DNA of 64,000 nucleotides from Bog-473 sp963726005 (GCA_963726005.1 CAVSAT010000002.1:372001-436000), one strand, 5' to 3'. Shown: positions 51,218 to 60,732, counted from the first letter of the stretch. Notes: generated by a model not told the origin, from the sequence alone. Numbers and translations are program-made.

Positions 51218-51223
51218 ATGCTA
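51218..51223 (-). promoter_or_regulatory. -10 box of tig-clpP-clpX
   Basis: TAGCAT, nine bases before the GTG at 51208 and 12 before the following ATG. Confidence 0.45.
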
Positions 51224-51254
51224 CCGGCCGCCCCCAGGGCGGGCGCACAGCGCC

Positions 51255-52109
51255 TCAGAACATGAAGTTCATCGCGCCGAGGACGCTGCGGCCGACCGCC
51301 GAGTCGCCCTCGAGACCGATGCCACCGGCGGCCTCCACCTGTTCCACCGTGGCCCGGCCACACCCGAGGCGCACGAAGTCGATGCTCGACAGCGACAGCG
51401 TGACTGTCGGGTCCAACTCGTTGCCGACCTGTCTGGCCCGCCCACCCTCGACGACCACCGCGAACGAGCGCGCGTCGCTGCCCCGGCCCGAGACGTCGAA
51501 GCGGACCGCGGTGCCCTCGGCGCAGCCGGCTTGCTTGCCGACGACGAAGGGCATCGCGCCCTGGACCCGGTTCAGCGACAGCGCCGAGGCACGGTTCCCG
51601 CAGCCGCCCGGCCGGTCCAGGGCACGGCGGGCGTCCTGCTCGTGCACCCAGCTGTCGAAGACCCGCACCTCCATGAACGTCGCGTGGGGCACGTCACCGA
51701 CCGGGCTCCAGCCGACCGCCGCCCACTCGTCCTCGCCAAGGGCGTCCAGCTGGGCCAGCCGGGTACGTGTCACCTCTTCGAACTCGTCGTGGACGGTCGG
51801 GCCGGGGAACGGCCGGCGCACCGCGATCCACCGCTCGTTGCGGGAGGCGAAATCGTTCTTCACATGGTCACCGAGCGGCCCGTCCCACGCCGGGTCGGGC
51901 TGGCCCATGATGGTGCGCTCGATCCCGATGAGGTGGGAGAGCTGGTCCTTGACGTCCCATCCGGGGCACTCGGTGGGCAGACTCCATTCGATGGCCGACA
52001 GCTCGTGGGTGACGTCTGAGAGGCCGCCCCACGTCTGGCCCAGCGCCGCTGTAGCTTTCAGCCCCCGTTGCAGCCAATCACCGCCCTGACCTGCGCTGTC
52101 GTCCGGCAT
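51255..52109 (-). CDS. maleylpyruvate isomerase-type (DinB-fold, mycothiol-associated) protein
   Basis: A 284-residue protein. The N-terminal DinB-like four-helix domain has the metal-binding pattern (PTECPGWDVKDQLSHLIGIE at about residues 45-64; FDSWVHEQDARRAL with its His), and an SCP2-like C-terminal part follows. This layout belongs to mycothiol-dependent or maleylpyruvate isomerase-like proteins of actinobacteria. The specific substrate is unknown. ATG 52107-52109 is seven bases after TAGGGT. It points away from the small zinc ribbon gene. Confidence 0.83.
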   Translation of the reverse strand: MPDDSAGQGGDWLQRGLKATAALGQTWGGLSDVTHELSAIEWSLPTECPGWDVKDQLSHLIGIERTIMGQPDPAWDGPLGDHVKNDFASRNERWIAVRRPFPGPTVHDEFEEVTRTRLAQLDALGEDEWAAVGWSPVGDVPHATFMEVRVFDSWVHEQDARRALDRPGGCGNRASALSLNRVQGAMPFVVGKQAGCAEGTAVRFDVSGRGSDARSFAVVVEGGRARQVGNELDPTVTLSLSSIDFVRLGCGRATVEQVEAAGGIGLEGDSAVGRSVLGAMNFMF

Positions 52110-52116
52110 CGCACCG

Positions 52117-52122
52117 ACCCTA
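52117..52122 (-). promoter_or_regulatory. -10 box of the DinB-fold gene (leaderless)
   Basis: TAGGGT, seven bases before ATG 52109. Confidence 0.65.
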
Positions 52123-52248
52123 TCCCCCCGCCCGTGCCTGCGGCGTCCCGGGCCGGTGCCTGTGGCCCGATGACCATCCCCCATTTCTTGTAACCCTCCC
52201 ACTACGTTCGTCACCCGTCCAGGGCCATCACCGACCAGAGGAGTTGCC

Positions 52249-52404
52249 ATGGCTAACTACGAGGGGTACTGCGTGAAGTGCCGGGAAAAGCGTGAGTTCG
52301 ACGGCCAAGAGGTCGAGCTCGCCAACGGCCGCCGCGCCGCACAGGGCACCTGCCCGGTCTGCGGCACCAAGATGAACCGCATCTTGGGCAAGGCCAAGGT
52401 CTGA
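52249..52404 (+). CDS. DUF5679-type small zinc ribbon protein
   Basis: A 51-residue protein, MANYEGYCVKCREKREF at its start and GTCPVCGTKMNRILGKAKV at its end. Two CxxC pairs (residues 8-11 and 37-40) suggest one zinc ribbon. ATG 52249-52251 follows AGAGGAG, a strong ribosome binding site, and a GC hairpin follows the stop. Such proteins occur as stand-alone genes in actinobacteria. The role is unknown, and nucleic acid or ribosome contact is a guess. Confidence 0.88.
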   Translation: MANYEGYCVKCREKREFDGQEVELANGRRAAQGTCPVCGTKMNRILGKAKV

Positions 52405-52411
52405 CCCGTCC

Positions 52412-52441
52412 GCCGGCCCGGCGAGCGTGCCGCGGGCCGGC
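52412..52441 (+). terminator. intrinsic terminator-like hairpin after the zinc ribbon gene
   Basis: GCCGGCCCG (52412-52420) and CGGGCCGGC (52433-52441) form a perfect nine-base-pair stem with a 12-base loop, eight bases after the stop. No T run follows. Confidence 0.6.
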
Positions 52442-52458
52442 ATGAGACGATGCACGCC

Positions 52459-54188
52459 ATGCACGACCTGATCATCAAGGGTGGGACCCTGGTCGACGGC
52501 ACCGGCGCCCCCGCGCACAGCGGATGTCGCGGTGGATTCCGGCCGCATCACCGATGTCGGCACGGTGGAGGGCGGCGCCACCCGCATCGTCGACGCCGAC
52601 GGCCTGCTGGTCACTCCCGGCTGGGTCGACGTCCACACGCACTACGACGGCCAGGCGACCTGGGACTCCGAGCTCGCCCCCTCGTCGTGGCACGGAGTGA
52701 CGACGCTCGTGATGGGCAACTGCGGCGTCGGGTTCGCGCCGGCCGCTCCCGACCGCCACGACTGGCTCATCGGCCTCATGGAGGGGGTCGAGGACATTCC
52801 CGGCACGGCGCTGGCCGAGGGGATCGAGTGGGAGTGGGAGACCTTCCCCGAGTACCTCGACGCACTCGAGCGCCGGCGCTGGACGGTCGACGTCGGCACC
52901 CAGGTCCCCCATGCCGCCGTACGGGCCTATGTCATGGGCGAGCGCGGGGCGCGCAACGAGGCGGCGAACGCCGAGGACATCGAGGCCATGCGCGCCATCG
53001 TGCTCGAAGCACTGCGCGCCGGGGCGCTCGGGTTCTCGACGTCACGCACCTTGGGGCACCGGGCCATCGACGGCGAGCTGGTGCCCGGCACCGACGCGGC
53101 CGAGGACGAGCTGTTCGGCATCGGGTCCGCCCTGGGGGAGGCCGGCGCAGGAGTCTTCGAGCTCGCCCCGCTGGGCTCGGCCGGCGAGATGCTCGGGGAC
53201 GTCATGGACGAGGTCGACTGGATGCGCCGGCTCTCGACCGCCATCGACCGGCCCGTGTCCTACGTACTGCTCCAACAAGACGACGACCCCGAGCTGTGGC
53301 GCAAGCAGCTGGCGGTGTCACTCGACGCCTGCGCCGAGGGCGCACGCCTCTTCCCCCAAATCGCGGGTCGGCCCACGGGCATCCTCACCGGGCACCACAC
53401 GACCCTGTGCCTGTTCGCCGATTTCCCGGTGTACGGAGAGCTGCGGGCGCGCCGTGCATCCCCCGCTGAGCTCGGCGCGGCCCTGGCCGATCCCGAGGTG
53501 CGGCGTTCGATCGTGTCGTGGACGCCATCGTCGCCCGCCCAGGCGGCGGCGATGGAGAAGGCATACCACCGCACCTTCGTGCTCGGGAACCCGCCCGACT
53601 ACGAGCCCGGGCCGGAGCGCTCGCTCGCCGGCCTGGCCGCGGCGCGCGGCGTGCCGCCGCTGGAGGTGGCCTACGACGAGATGGCCCGCGACGGCGGACA
53701 GGGCCTGCTGTACCTCCCTATCCTCAACTACGCCACGGGCGACCTCGACCACGTGCGCGAGATGATGTTGCACCCACAGAGCCTGGTCGGCCTGGCCGAC
53801 GGGGGCGCTCACACCGGGACCATCTGCGACGCGTCCATGCCCACCTTCATGCTCACCCACTGGACGCGGGACCGCAGCCGCGGTGCGACCTTGCCCCTCG
53901 AGTACGTCGTGAAGAAGCAGACGCACGACACGGCACGCCTGTACGGCCTGTCGGACCGTGGCACGGTGGAGCCCGGCGCCCTGGGTGACTTCAACCTCAT
54001 CGACTACGACGGACTCTCGCTCGGCGCACCCTTCGTCCGGGCGGACCTGCCGGCGGGCGGTCGCCGGCTGCTCCAGGAGGCCTCCGGGTACGTCGCCACG
54101 ATCAAGGCGGGGGCCGTGACGTTCGAGCACGGCGAGGCGACCGGCGAGCTGCCCGGGCGCCTGGTGCGGGGCGGGGCCGCTGACCTGA
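52459..54188 (+). CDS. D-aminoacylase/N-acyl-D-amino-acid deacylase-like amidohydrolase (frameshifts near both ends)
   Basis: Amidohydrolase superfamily member of about 575 residues. It starts MHDLIIKGGTLVDGTGAPAH, has the metal motif DVHTHYDGQATWD, the strand SSWHGVTTLVMGNCGVGFAP, ending with VGLADGGAHTG and a C-terminal sandwich (GALGDFNLIDYDGL). This is the pattern of N-acyl-D-amino-acid deacylases, but the substrate is inferred. One base must be removed near 52517 to join the first 20 codons to the rest. As written the frame also runs into the cyclase gene. Removing one G in the G-rich 54165-54176 stretch gives RLVRGAGPLT and the TGA 54186-54188. Confidence 0.8.
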
Positions 54189-54238
54189 CGGGGTGCACCG
54201 CACCGCCGGCCGGTCCGGCACGGCAGACTGCACTCCGT

Positions 54239-55594
54239 ATGGAGGCCCCGACGACCGAGTACGCCCTGCACGACGGCGTCCACGTGGGCTTCCAGGTGTG
54301 GGGGTCGGGCTCGCCCGACGCGGTGGACGTCCTCGAGTTCGGCAGCGGGCTCATGATCTCCATCGACGAGACGCTGGACGAGCCGAACTGGCTCCGCTAC
54401 ACGGAGCGCATCGGTGACTTCTGCCGCCTGATCCGCTTCGACGCCGGCGGCCTCGGGCTCTCGGACCCGTTGCCCACCGGAACCGGATTCTCCATCGAGC
54501 GCTGGGGCCGCGACGCGCTGGCGGTGATGGACGCCGCCGGCTGTCGGCGCGCGGTGGTGCTGGCAGCCACCGGGGGCGCCATGGCGGCCGTCTGGCTCGC
54601 CGCCACCCACCCCGAGCGGGTGACCTCGCTGATCCTGATCAACGGCACGGCCCGCGTCGGCCGAGCCGACGACTACGGCTTCGGGGTGCCGGAGAACCTC
54701 ACGGCCGCCGCCGCCGACATCGACGTCCCGCTCACCGAAGGGGACGTCCCGCAAGACATCGCCATCTTCGCACCCAGCCTGGCGCACCGTGTCGGCTTCC
54801 GGGAATGGTGGGGTCGGGCGGCCCGGCGCGGCGCCAGTCCGGCCACGGCAGCCGCCTTCAACGTCGTCACCTTCTCGGCCGACGTGCGGGACCACCTGCC
54901 CGCGATCACGTGCCCCGCTCTGGTGATCTCGCGCAACGAGGGCTTCGCCAACCTCGTGCAGCACGGCCGGTACCTCGGTGAGCGCATCGTCGGGGCGCGC
55001 TTCGTGACCTTCCCGGGCCACGACCTCCTCCCGTGGGCCGGCGAGTTCGACTCCATCGTCGACGAGGTCGAGGAGTTCGTGACCGGCGGGCGCGGCGCGC
55101 ACGCGCCGACGCGGCTGTTGGTGACCGTGCTGTTCACCGACATCGTCGAGTCGACGGTGCACGCGGCGGAGGCGGGCGACCGGCAGTGGCGCGCCATGCT
55201 CGACGAGTTCGACGTGAACGTGCAGCGGTTGTTGTCCCGCCACGACGGGGTCCTCGTGAAGAACACGGGCGACGGGATCCTGGCCCGCTTCGTGTCGCCG
55301 GCGCAGGCGGTGCGCTGCGCTCTGGCGATGGTCGACGTGGCGGGGAACTTCGGGCAGGAGCTGCGGGCCGGTCTGCACGCCGGAGAGGTGGAGCTGCGCG
55401 GCGACGACATCGTCGGGCTGGCCGTCCACATCGCGTCGCGGGTCAGCGCAATGGCCGGTGCGAACGAGGTCCTCGTGACCGGCACCGTGCGCGACCTCGT
55501 GGTCGGATCAGGGATCGCCTTCGACGACCGGGGCCGCCACGACCTCAAGGGCGTGCCCGGCGAATGGCAGGTGCTGGCAGCGGAGGAGCGCTGA
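54239..55594 (+). CDS. alpha/beta-hydrolase fold fused to class III adenylate/guanylate cyclase domain
   Basis: A 451-residue protein. Residues 1-280 have an alpha/beta-hydrolase fold (LEFGSGLMISIDE, AVVLAATGGAMAAVWLAATHPERV with the nucleophile position occupied by TGG rather than G-x-S-x-G, SFPGHDLLPW-like His region). Residues 290-451 are a class III cyclase homology domain (LFTDIVESTVHA with a metal Asp, KNTGDGILARF, GLHAGEVELRGDDIVGLAVHIASR [split]). The missing Ser suggests the hydrolase part is a sensor. ATG 54239-54241 starts the fold. A weak -10-like CAGACT lies nine bases upstream. Confidence 0.85.
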   Translation: MEAPTTEYALHDGVHVGFQVWGSGSPDAVDVLEFGSGLMISIDETLDEPNWLRYTERIGDFCRLIRFDAGGLGLSDPLPTGTGFSIERWGRDALAVMDAAGCRRAVVLAATGGAMAAVWLAATHPERVTSLILINGTARVGRADDYGFGVPENLTAAAADIDVPLTEGDVPQDIAIFAPSLAHRVGFREWWGRAARRGASPATAAAFNVVTFSADVRDHLPAITCPALVISRNEGFANLVQHGRYLGERIVGARFVTFPGHDLLPWAGEFDSIVDEVEEFVTGGRGAHAPTRLLVTVLFTDIVESTVHAAEAGDRQWRAMLDEFDVNVQRLLSRHDGVLVKNTGDGILARFVSPAQAVRCALAMVDVAGNFGQELRAGLHAGEVELRGDDIVGLAVHIASRVSAMAGANEVLVTGTVRDLVVGSGIAFDDRGRHDLKGVPGEWQVLAAEER

Positions 55595-55615
55595 GCCAGC
55601 CTGTTCCCCCTGCGA

Positions 55616-55645
55616 CGCCCCCGACCCCGACGGTGGGTCGGGGCG
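55616..55645 (+). terminator. terminator hairpin after the cyclase gene
   Basis: CGCCCCCGACCC (55616-55627) pairs with GGGTCGGGGCG (55635-55645), with one bulged C and a seven-base loop, followed by TGCTATTCG. It is 21 bases after the stop codon. Confidence 0.65.
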
Positions 55646-55654
55646 TGCTATTCG

Positions 55655-55660
55655 TATGGT
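55655..55660 (+). promoter_or_regulatory. -10 box candidate of the DoxX-Rieske gene
   Basis: TATGGT lies 57 bases before ATG 55718, which itself follows GGAAAGGAC. The gene therefore probably has a leader of about 50 bases, unlike the leaderless genes. Confidence 0.45.
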
Positions 55661-55717
55661 CCGGCATGCCAGGTGGTGCAGCCGGTCGGGGCGTCGTTCG
55701 ATGCGGGAAAGGACTTC

Positions 55718-57002
55718 ATGGCACAGCGGACTAGGCCCGTCGGCGCCACCGGCAAGGCCCGAGCGTCGGGATCAGGATCGGGACCGGCCGCACGACGACG
55801 GCGGCGGGTGCGCTTCGACGCGCCGCCACCGCGTGCCTCCACCCTCTCCGGCTGGGCGATGCTGCCCCTGCGGGCGTTCCTCGGCTTCACCTTCTGCTTC
55901 GCGGGTCTGCAGAAGCTGGCCAACCCGAACTTCTTCAACGCGGCGAGCCCATCGAGCATTCAGGCTCAGCTGATCGCGTCGATCCGGATCAGCCCGCTGC
56001 ACCCGCTCCTCGGGCACCTCCTCCGCTTCGCCGTGCCCATCGGCATCCTCATTGCCGTGGCCGAGCTGGCCGTCGGGCTGGGCACGCTGCTTGGCCTCTG
56101 GACGCGGGTCGCCGCCGCCGGTGGCGCCCTGCTCGCCCTCGTGCTCTTCCTCACGGTGAGCTTCCACTCCTCGCCGTACTACACGGGGGCCGACATCGTG
56201 TTCTTCTTCGCCTGGATCCCGCTGATCGTCGCCGGCTCGGGGGGCGTGCTGTCCCTCGACTCGGTGATCGCCTCGAGAGTGGCGGCGGAGAACCAGCTCG
56301 GACCGCCCACGGTGGTCCCGATCCCCTTCGAGAAGGTCCAGCAGGTGTGCGGCCACTACGAGCACGACACCTGCAGCGCCCAGGCGGGCGCCCGGTGCGA
56401 CGTGTACCACTGCCCGTTCCTCGCCGACGCGCGCGGCAATTTCATCGAGCGTCGGGGTCCCGACGCGGTCGACCGCCGGAGGCTCGTCCTCGGAGGGACC
56501 GTGGCGGCCGCGGTGGCGGTGGTCGGCGGCGTGGCCGCGGGCGCGGCGGCCGGCCTGGGCCGAGCCATCGGGGGTGCGAACAGCCCCGGCGGCGGGGACG
56601 TCAGCCCTCTCCGCCAACACGCCCGCGGCGTCGGGCGCCACGACGACCACGTCCGCTGCGCCGGGTACCACGACGACTGCCGCCAAGGCGGCCGGCACGC
56701 GGATCGGGTTGGCGAGCCAGGTACCCGTGGGGGGCGCGGCGACCTTCACCGACCCGAAGAGCGGCGACCCCGGCCTCGTGCTCCAGCTGACCAAGGACCA
56801 GTTCGTCGCCTACGACGCCGTGTGCCCCCACGCCGGCTGCACCGTCGGCTACGCCTCGGGCGCCAAGCTCATCGTGTGCCCGTGCCACGGATCGGAGTTC
56901 GACCCCAGCACCGGCAGCGTCGTCAGTCCTCCCTCCCCGCGGGGCCTGACGCCGATCCACGTGTCGGTCACCCCGGACGGCCAGCTCTACGCCGACGGCT
57001 GA
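55718..57002 (+). CDS. DoxX-family membrane protein fused to a Tat-type Rieske [2Fe-2S] domain (one-base frameshift)
   Basis: About 427 residues after correction. An Arg-rich start is followed by a four-helix DoxX domain (residues 35-190: LPLRAFLGFTFCFAGLQKLA, LLGHLLRFAVPIGILIAVAE, VFFFAWIPLIVAG). A cytoplasmic loop is rich in Cys (CGHYEHDTC, CDVYHCPF). Then come DRRRLVLGGTVAAAVAVVGG (a twin-Arg signal before a third membrane helix), a Thr/Ala linker and a Rieske domain with CPHAGC and CPCHGSEF. The layout of Arg motif, helix and Rieske resembles actinobacterial QcrA. One base is inserted near 56595 (GGGG). ATG 55718-55720 has a good ribosome binding site. Electron partners are unknown. Confidence 0.84.
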
Positions 57003-57065
57003 CCCGGCGGGTGCCTTCGCGGGCCCGCTCGACGCGAGATCGCCGCGGGGATCGCTCGCGTGACC

Positions 57066-59290
57066 TCATGCGCACTTCCCGTCGCTCTTCGGATCGGCCG
57101 CGGCTCCGTTCACGGGCTCGGTCAGCCAGTAGGTATTGCCGCAGTCACCGATGGCCGTATCGGGGTAGTCGCTTGAGGGGAAGTGTGCCTGCGTGGCGTC
57201 CCAGATGTCCCAGGCGTTGTTACAGGTGTTGTTCTCAACCCGCGCGGTAGAGACCCCCGTGAAGGTTATGCACGGCACATAGATCGTATTGTCGTAGTAG
57301 TTGTACTGGGGCTCCCCGTCGTTGGCGGTGAAGAAGTTGCCGGAGATCGTCACGTCCTTGTAGTCAGCGATCTCGATCATCGAACATGCGGGTGGCGTGG
57401 CAATAGATCCCCCACAGGGGCTGTGTCCGCCACCGAACGAGACGTTGTTCTCGATGGTCAACCCGGAGTCCTGACCACACGAGGAGGATTCGCTTCCTCC
57501 GAGCACGATGGCGATCCCCGACGTGGCGGCGTCCAGCACGTTGCCCTCGATCACAATGTTCTTTTGTGGGATGCAGGTGCCTTGGATGCTCGAAATCGAC
57601 AGTGCGCTTCCGCCGGTGAAGATGTTGTTCTTGACCGTGATGTTCCACTGGCCGGTCCCGGTAGGGGTGCCGTCTCCGTTGCCATCTAGGTTGTTGTCCA
57701 CCTCCATGTCCATGAAGTTCCCGTCGTCCGTGAACCGGTTGGACGAGATGGTCAGTCCGTTCACGCCTTCGGGTGTGATCGTGTGATAACCGATGTTCGT
57801 GAAGGCCCCGTTTTCGAACGTGATGTTGGAATTGATCCCACAGCACGTACCGAGCTGGGGATAGATGGCGAGACCGTCACCGTCGGTGTTCGCCACGGTG
57901 ACGCCGTTGAAGGTGATGTTGGTGTTCCCTGGCGTTGCCTGTCCGAGCAGGATGCCGTAGTCGCCTTCGTTGTATGCACCCCCGCAATTGCCGGGCGCGT
58001 CGATGGTGAGATCGTTAACGGTGATGTTCGTGTCGCTGGTGAGCTTGAGCACCGGCTGAACATTGTTGTTGCCGCATTGTCCACCCTCGTACACCGACTG
58101 GCGCAAAGTGGCGCCATCCCCGTTGATCGTGAGGCCGTTCACCTTGTTGATCCTCAGGGTCGTCAACGTGTTCGACACTGCGTAGCAGGCGTTGGCGGGC
58201 AGGTCGACCACGGCACCCGATGGCAGATGTTCGATCCAAGAGTTGAGCGCGCGCTCGTCACGTCCGATGAGCAGTCGTCGGCGATGGAGCTCGGCACACT
58301 GAGGGCTCCCGGCTGGGTTGTGGTCGTCGCGGTCGACGGGGGCGCCGTCGTCGTAGTCGTCGATGAGGGGCTCTTCGTCCTGGAGGGGGCGCTCGTCGTC
58401 GTGGCGGGGGCGCTCTTTGTGGGCCGGGCCGGGGGCCCGAAGCTTTCGGCCTTCCCGGCTGCGGTCACCAGGTCGTAGCCGGCGGTGCCGGGAGTGACGA
58501 CGATGCCGTCGACCTGGGCCGACCCGCCACCCAGCGACCCGTAGAACGGTGCACCGCCGTAGCTGAAGAGGCCCCCGTCGGAGGCCACGAGCCAATAGCC
58601 GGTGCCGTCAGGGGTGGGCTCCATGGCCACGATGGGCTGGATGAGGTGGATCGAGCCGGTCGAGCCGTCGAACTGGGCATCGCCGTAGGAGAAAATCCCT
58701 CCGTCGGCGGCAACCAGCCAGTAGCCCGCTCCATCGTGGGTGGAGGCCATGCCCACGATGGGCTGGTTCAAGGGGAGCGAACCGGTCGAGCCGTAGAATT
58801 GAGCGTCGCCGTAGGAGAAGATGCCGCCGTCGGCGGCCACCAGCCAGTAGCCGCTTCCGTCGGGGGTCGCCGCCATGGCCACGATGGGCTGGTTCAGATG
58901 GAGCGAACCGGTCGAGCCGTAGAATTGCGCGTCGCCGTAGGAGAAGGTGCCGCCGTCGCGTGCCACGAGCCAGTAGCCCTTCCCATCGGACGTGGCGGCC
59001 ATCGAGACAATCGGTTGGTTGAGCGTCCCGCTCACACCGCCGAAGTAGGGAGCTCCGCCGTAAGGGAAGACGTGGCCGGCCGGGTCAGCGAGCCAGTATC
59101 CCCCGGCGGGGTCCGCCGCCATCAGCCGTCCGTTGCCGTAGTCCGTCGTTCTCGAAGCGGACGCAGCCGCGGTCGACGCCGTCGCGGTGGGCGCGGCCGT
59201 CGACGTCACCACCAACGTCATCAAGACGAGTGCGACGGCGACCGGAACTGCCAGCTTGTGGCGAATCGAGCCCGTGGGTTGCCCGCGCAT
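57066..59290 (-). CDS. secreted protein: 42-residue repeat module plus right-handed parallel beta-helix (one frameshift)
   Basis: The signal peptide MRGQPTGSIRHKLAVPVAVALVLMTLVV is followed by an Ala-rich region and about six repeats (PIVAMAATPDGSGYWLVAADGGIFSYGD type, residues about 60-285) [consensus split]. A Ser/Thr/Pro linker comes next. The last 390 residues are a right-handed beta-helix with many N-x-I/N-x-V strand turns (DLTIDAPGNCGG, NITFNGVTVANTDGDGLAI, NNIFTGGSALSISS, ENNVSFGG). One base is missing near 58248 (DVT joins RALNSWIEHL). Exact 126-base spacing between repeats shows this copy is little damaged. Pectate-lyase-like or polysaccharide-binding function is possible but unproven. 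Confidence 0.78.
58437..59110 (-). repeat. 126-base coding repeat, about six units
   Basis: The Tyr-Trp codons that open the units (read as CCAGTA or CCAATA on the plus strand) start at 58592, 58718, 58844, 58970 and 59093. The spacings are 126, 126, 126 and 123 bases, so all are in frame. The same unit occurs at 16873-17640. Confidence 0.9.
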
Positions 59291-59771
59291 ACCGGTGGTA
59301 TCGACCCGACTCGGTCACCGCCGACCGCTCGGGGCGCATTTTGCCGGGGAATTGCGCGACGCCGGCGTATGATGGATCGAAACGGAAGATGCAGGGCGGT
59401 ACCCCGGTGGAGCGACTGCTCTCGGTCAAGCTCCACGCCGCCACCGTTATCCGCGTCGTGGGCCGCCATCACCGCGATTCCTCGCGAACTGCAGGTAGGT
59501 GACGCTGAATGGTGGCGTGGACGGACTCCATAAACGGCCCAGGCAATCTGGCTTCCGTTGGGCACGTCGACTCGGTGGGGAACGCCAAACATTGGCCATC
59601 TTCGCGACATTCGGGTGGGCAGTAGCGGCCCGCCGGTATCCGCCATGATCGTGCGGCCGACGAGGGGGTGGTCGTCATCCAAGGATTGATCGGACGGGAA
59701 CGGAACCGGAGGCAGGGCCACTCGAGACTAAAAGGCACTACCCGTTTCCGTAGGATTGCCAGGCGCCTCTG
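59291..59771. other. 481-base intergenic region without a recognisable gene
   Basis: This region separates the divergent repeat-protein and EamA genes and is less GC-rich than its neighbours. A TATGAT box occurs at 59368-59373 on the plus strand and TAGGAT at 59751-59756 shortly before the EamA start. Open frames here are short or mirror nothing recognisable. It may hold promoters for both genes. Confidence 0.5.
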
Positions 59772-60514
59772 GTGTTTGCCTTGTTGGCCGCATTGTCCAA
59801 CGCTCTCAACGTCGTCATGCAGCACGTTGCGAGCATCGGTGACCCCGAGCACTCCAAGAGCGGAGCCATGTCGGTGGTGCAACCGCTCCTGGTCACCGAG
59901 CTCGTTTTTGCGCTGGTCCTGCGGTGGCTCTGGCTCCACCAGCGATCCGCCCGGTCACCTGGTGGGCCGCGGCCCTCACCTGCGTCTCGCTGACGCTGTT
60001 CATCGCCATGGCCGAGCCCAGCGGCGGGAGCGCCCTGCCCACGAGTGGGGCCTGGGCGTCGGCTACCGCCGCAGTGGCCGGCACGGCGGCGCTCCTGGCG
60101 CTGTTCGGGCGGAGCGGCTCTGCGGGAAGGCGGGCGGCGCTGCTGGGGGCCTCAGCCTCCATGCTCTGGGCCCTCGTGGCCACCTTCATCAAGGCGACGA
60201 CCGACACGTTGACGCAATTCGGGTGTCCGGCCTGTTCACTCACTGGCCGGTCTACGCGTTGGCCGTCGGCGGCCTGGCGGCGGAGCTCTTGAACCAGGCC
60301 GCCCTCCACGTCGGCCGGCTCAGCATCTCGCAGCCGTTCATCGTCATCGTCGACCCCATCGTGAGCATCGCGTTGAGCGTTTGGATCTTCGGAGAGACGT
60401 TCAACCCCAGCATCGCCCGGGCTCGCCGTCGGATCGTTCGCCTTCGCCGCCATGTGCGTCTCCGTCACCGTGCTGGCACGCACCGCACCGGCGACGATGG
60501 ACCCCGCCTCATAA
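59772..60514 (+). CDS. EamA/DMT-superfamily transporter (three frameshifts)
   Basis: Membrane transporter of the drug/metabolite family, about 247 residues. Hydrophobic segments appear in successive frames: MFALLAALSNALNVVMQHVAS; VVQPLLVTELVFALVLRW; VTWWAAALTCVSLTLFIAMA; ALLGASASMLWALVATFIKA; GLFTHWPVYALAVGGLAAELL; QPFIVIVDPIVSIALSVWIFGE [split]; LAVGSFAFAAMCVSVTVLA. Shifts are needed near 59945 and 60218 (one base missing each) and near 60412 (one extra G). The stop is TAA 60512-60514. The start is the GTG at 59772. It could be a real pseudogene, but all breaks are one-base events. Confidence 0.72.
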
Positions 60515-60732
60515 GACCGCCACCGTGGGACCGTTGCCGCCAGCTCTCGAAGGAGGCCGATGGCAGCGGTCGAGAAGGGCCAGCAGCGACTCCGACCCCC
60601 GTTAGTGGTCGACGCGAGTGTCGACGGAGCTTGACCGCGCAGGCCTCAACAAGCCGTCACGCCAGACGACCGGTGTCCGCCGATCCCCGATCGCACGTGG
60701 GGTGGTCGTCGTCGTGCCTCCGGCCGCTTGTT
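60515..60732. other. 218-base intergenic region between convergent genes
   Basis: The sequence after the EamA stop and before the SulP stop holds no recognisable gene, no strong hairpin with a T run and no repeat. Confidence 0.5.

Noticed and set aside
55666..55731. A short leader peptide starting at ATG 55666 before the DoxX-Rieske gene
   Set aside because: It has no conserved feature and no ribosome binding site; only its -10 box spacing would support it.
59368..59373. A TATGAT promoter box in the empty region
   Set aside because: No gene or RNA structure follows within a sensible distance, and a hexamer match alone is common by chance.
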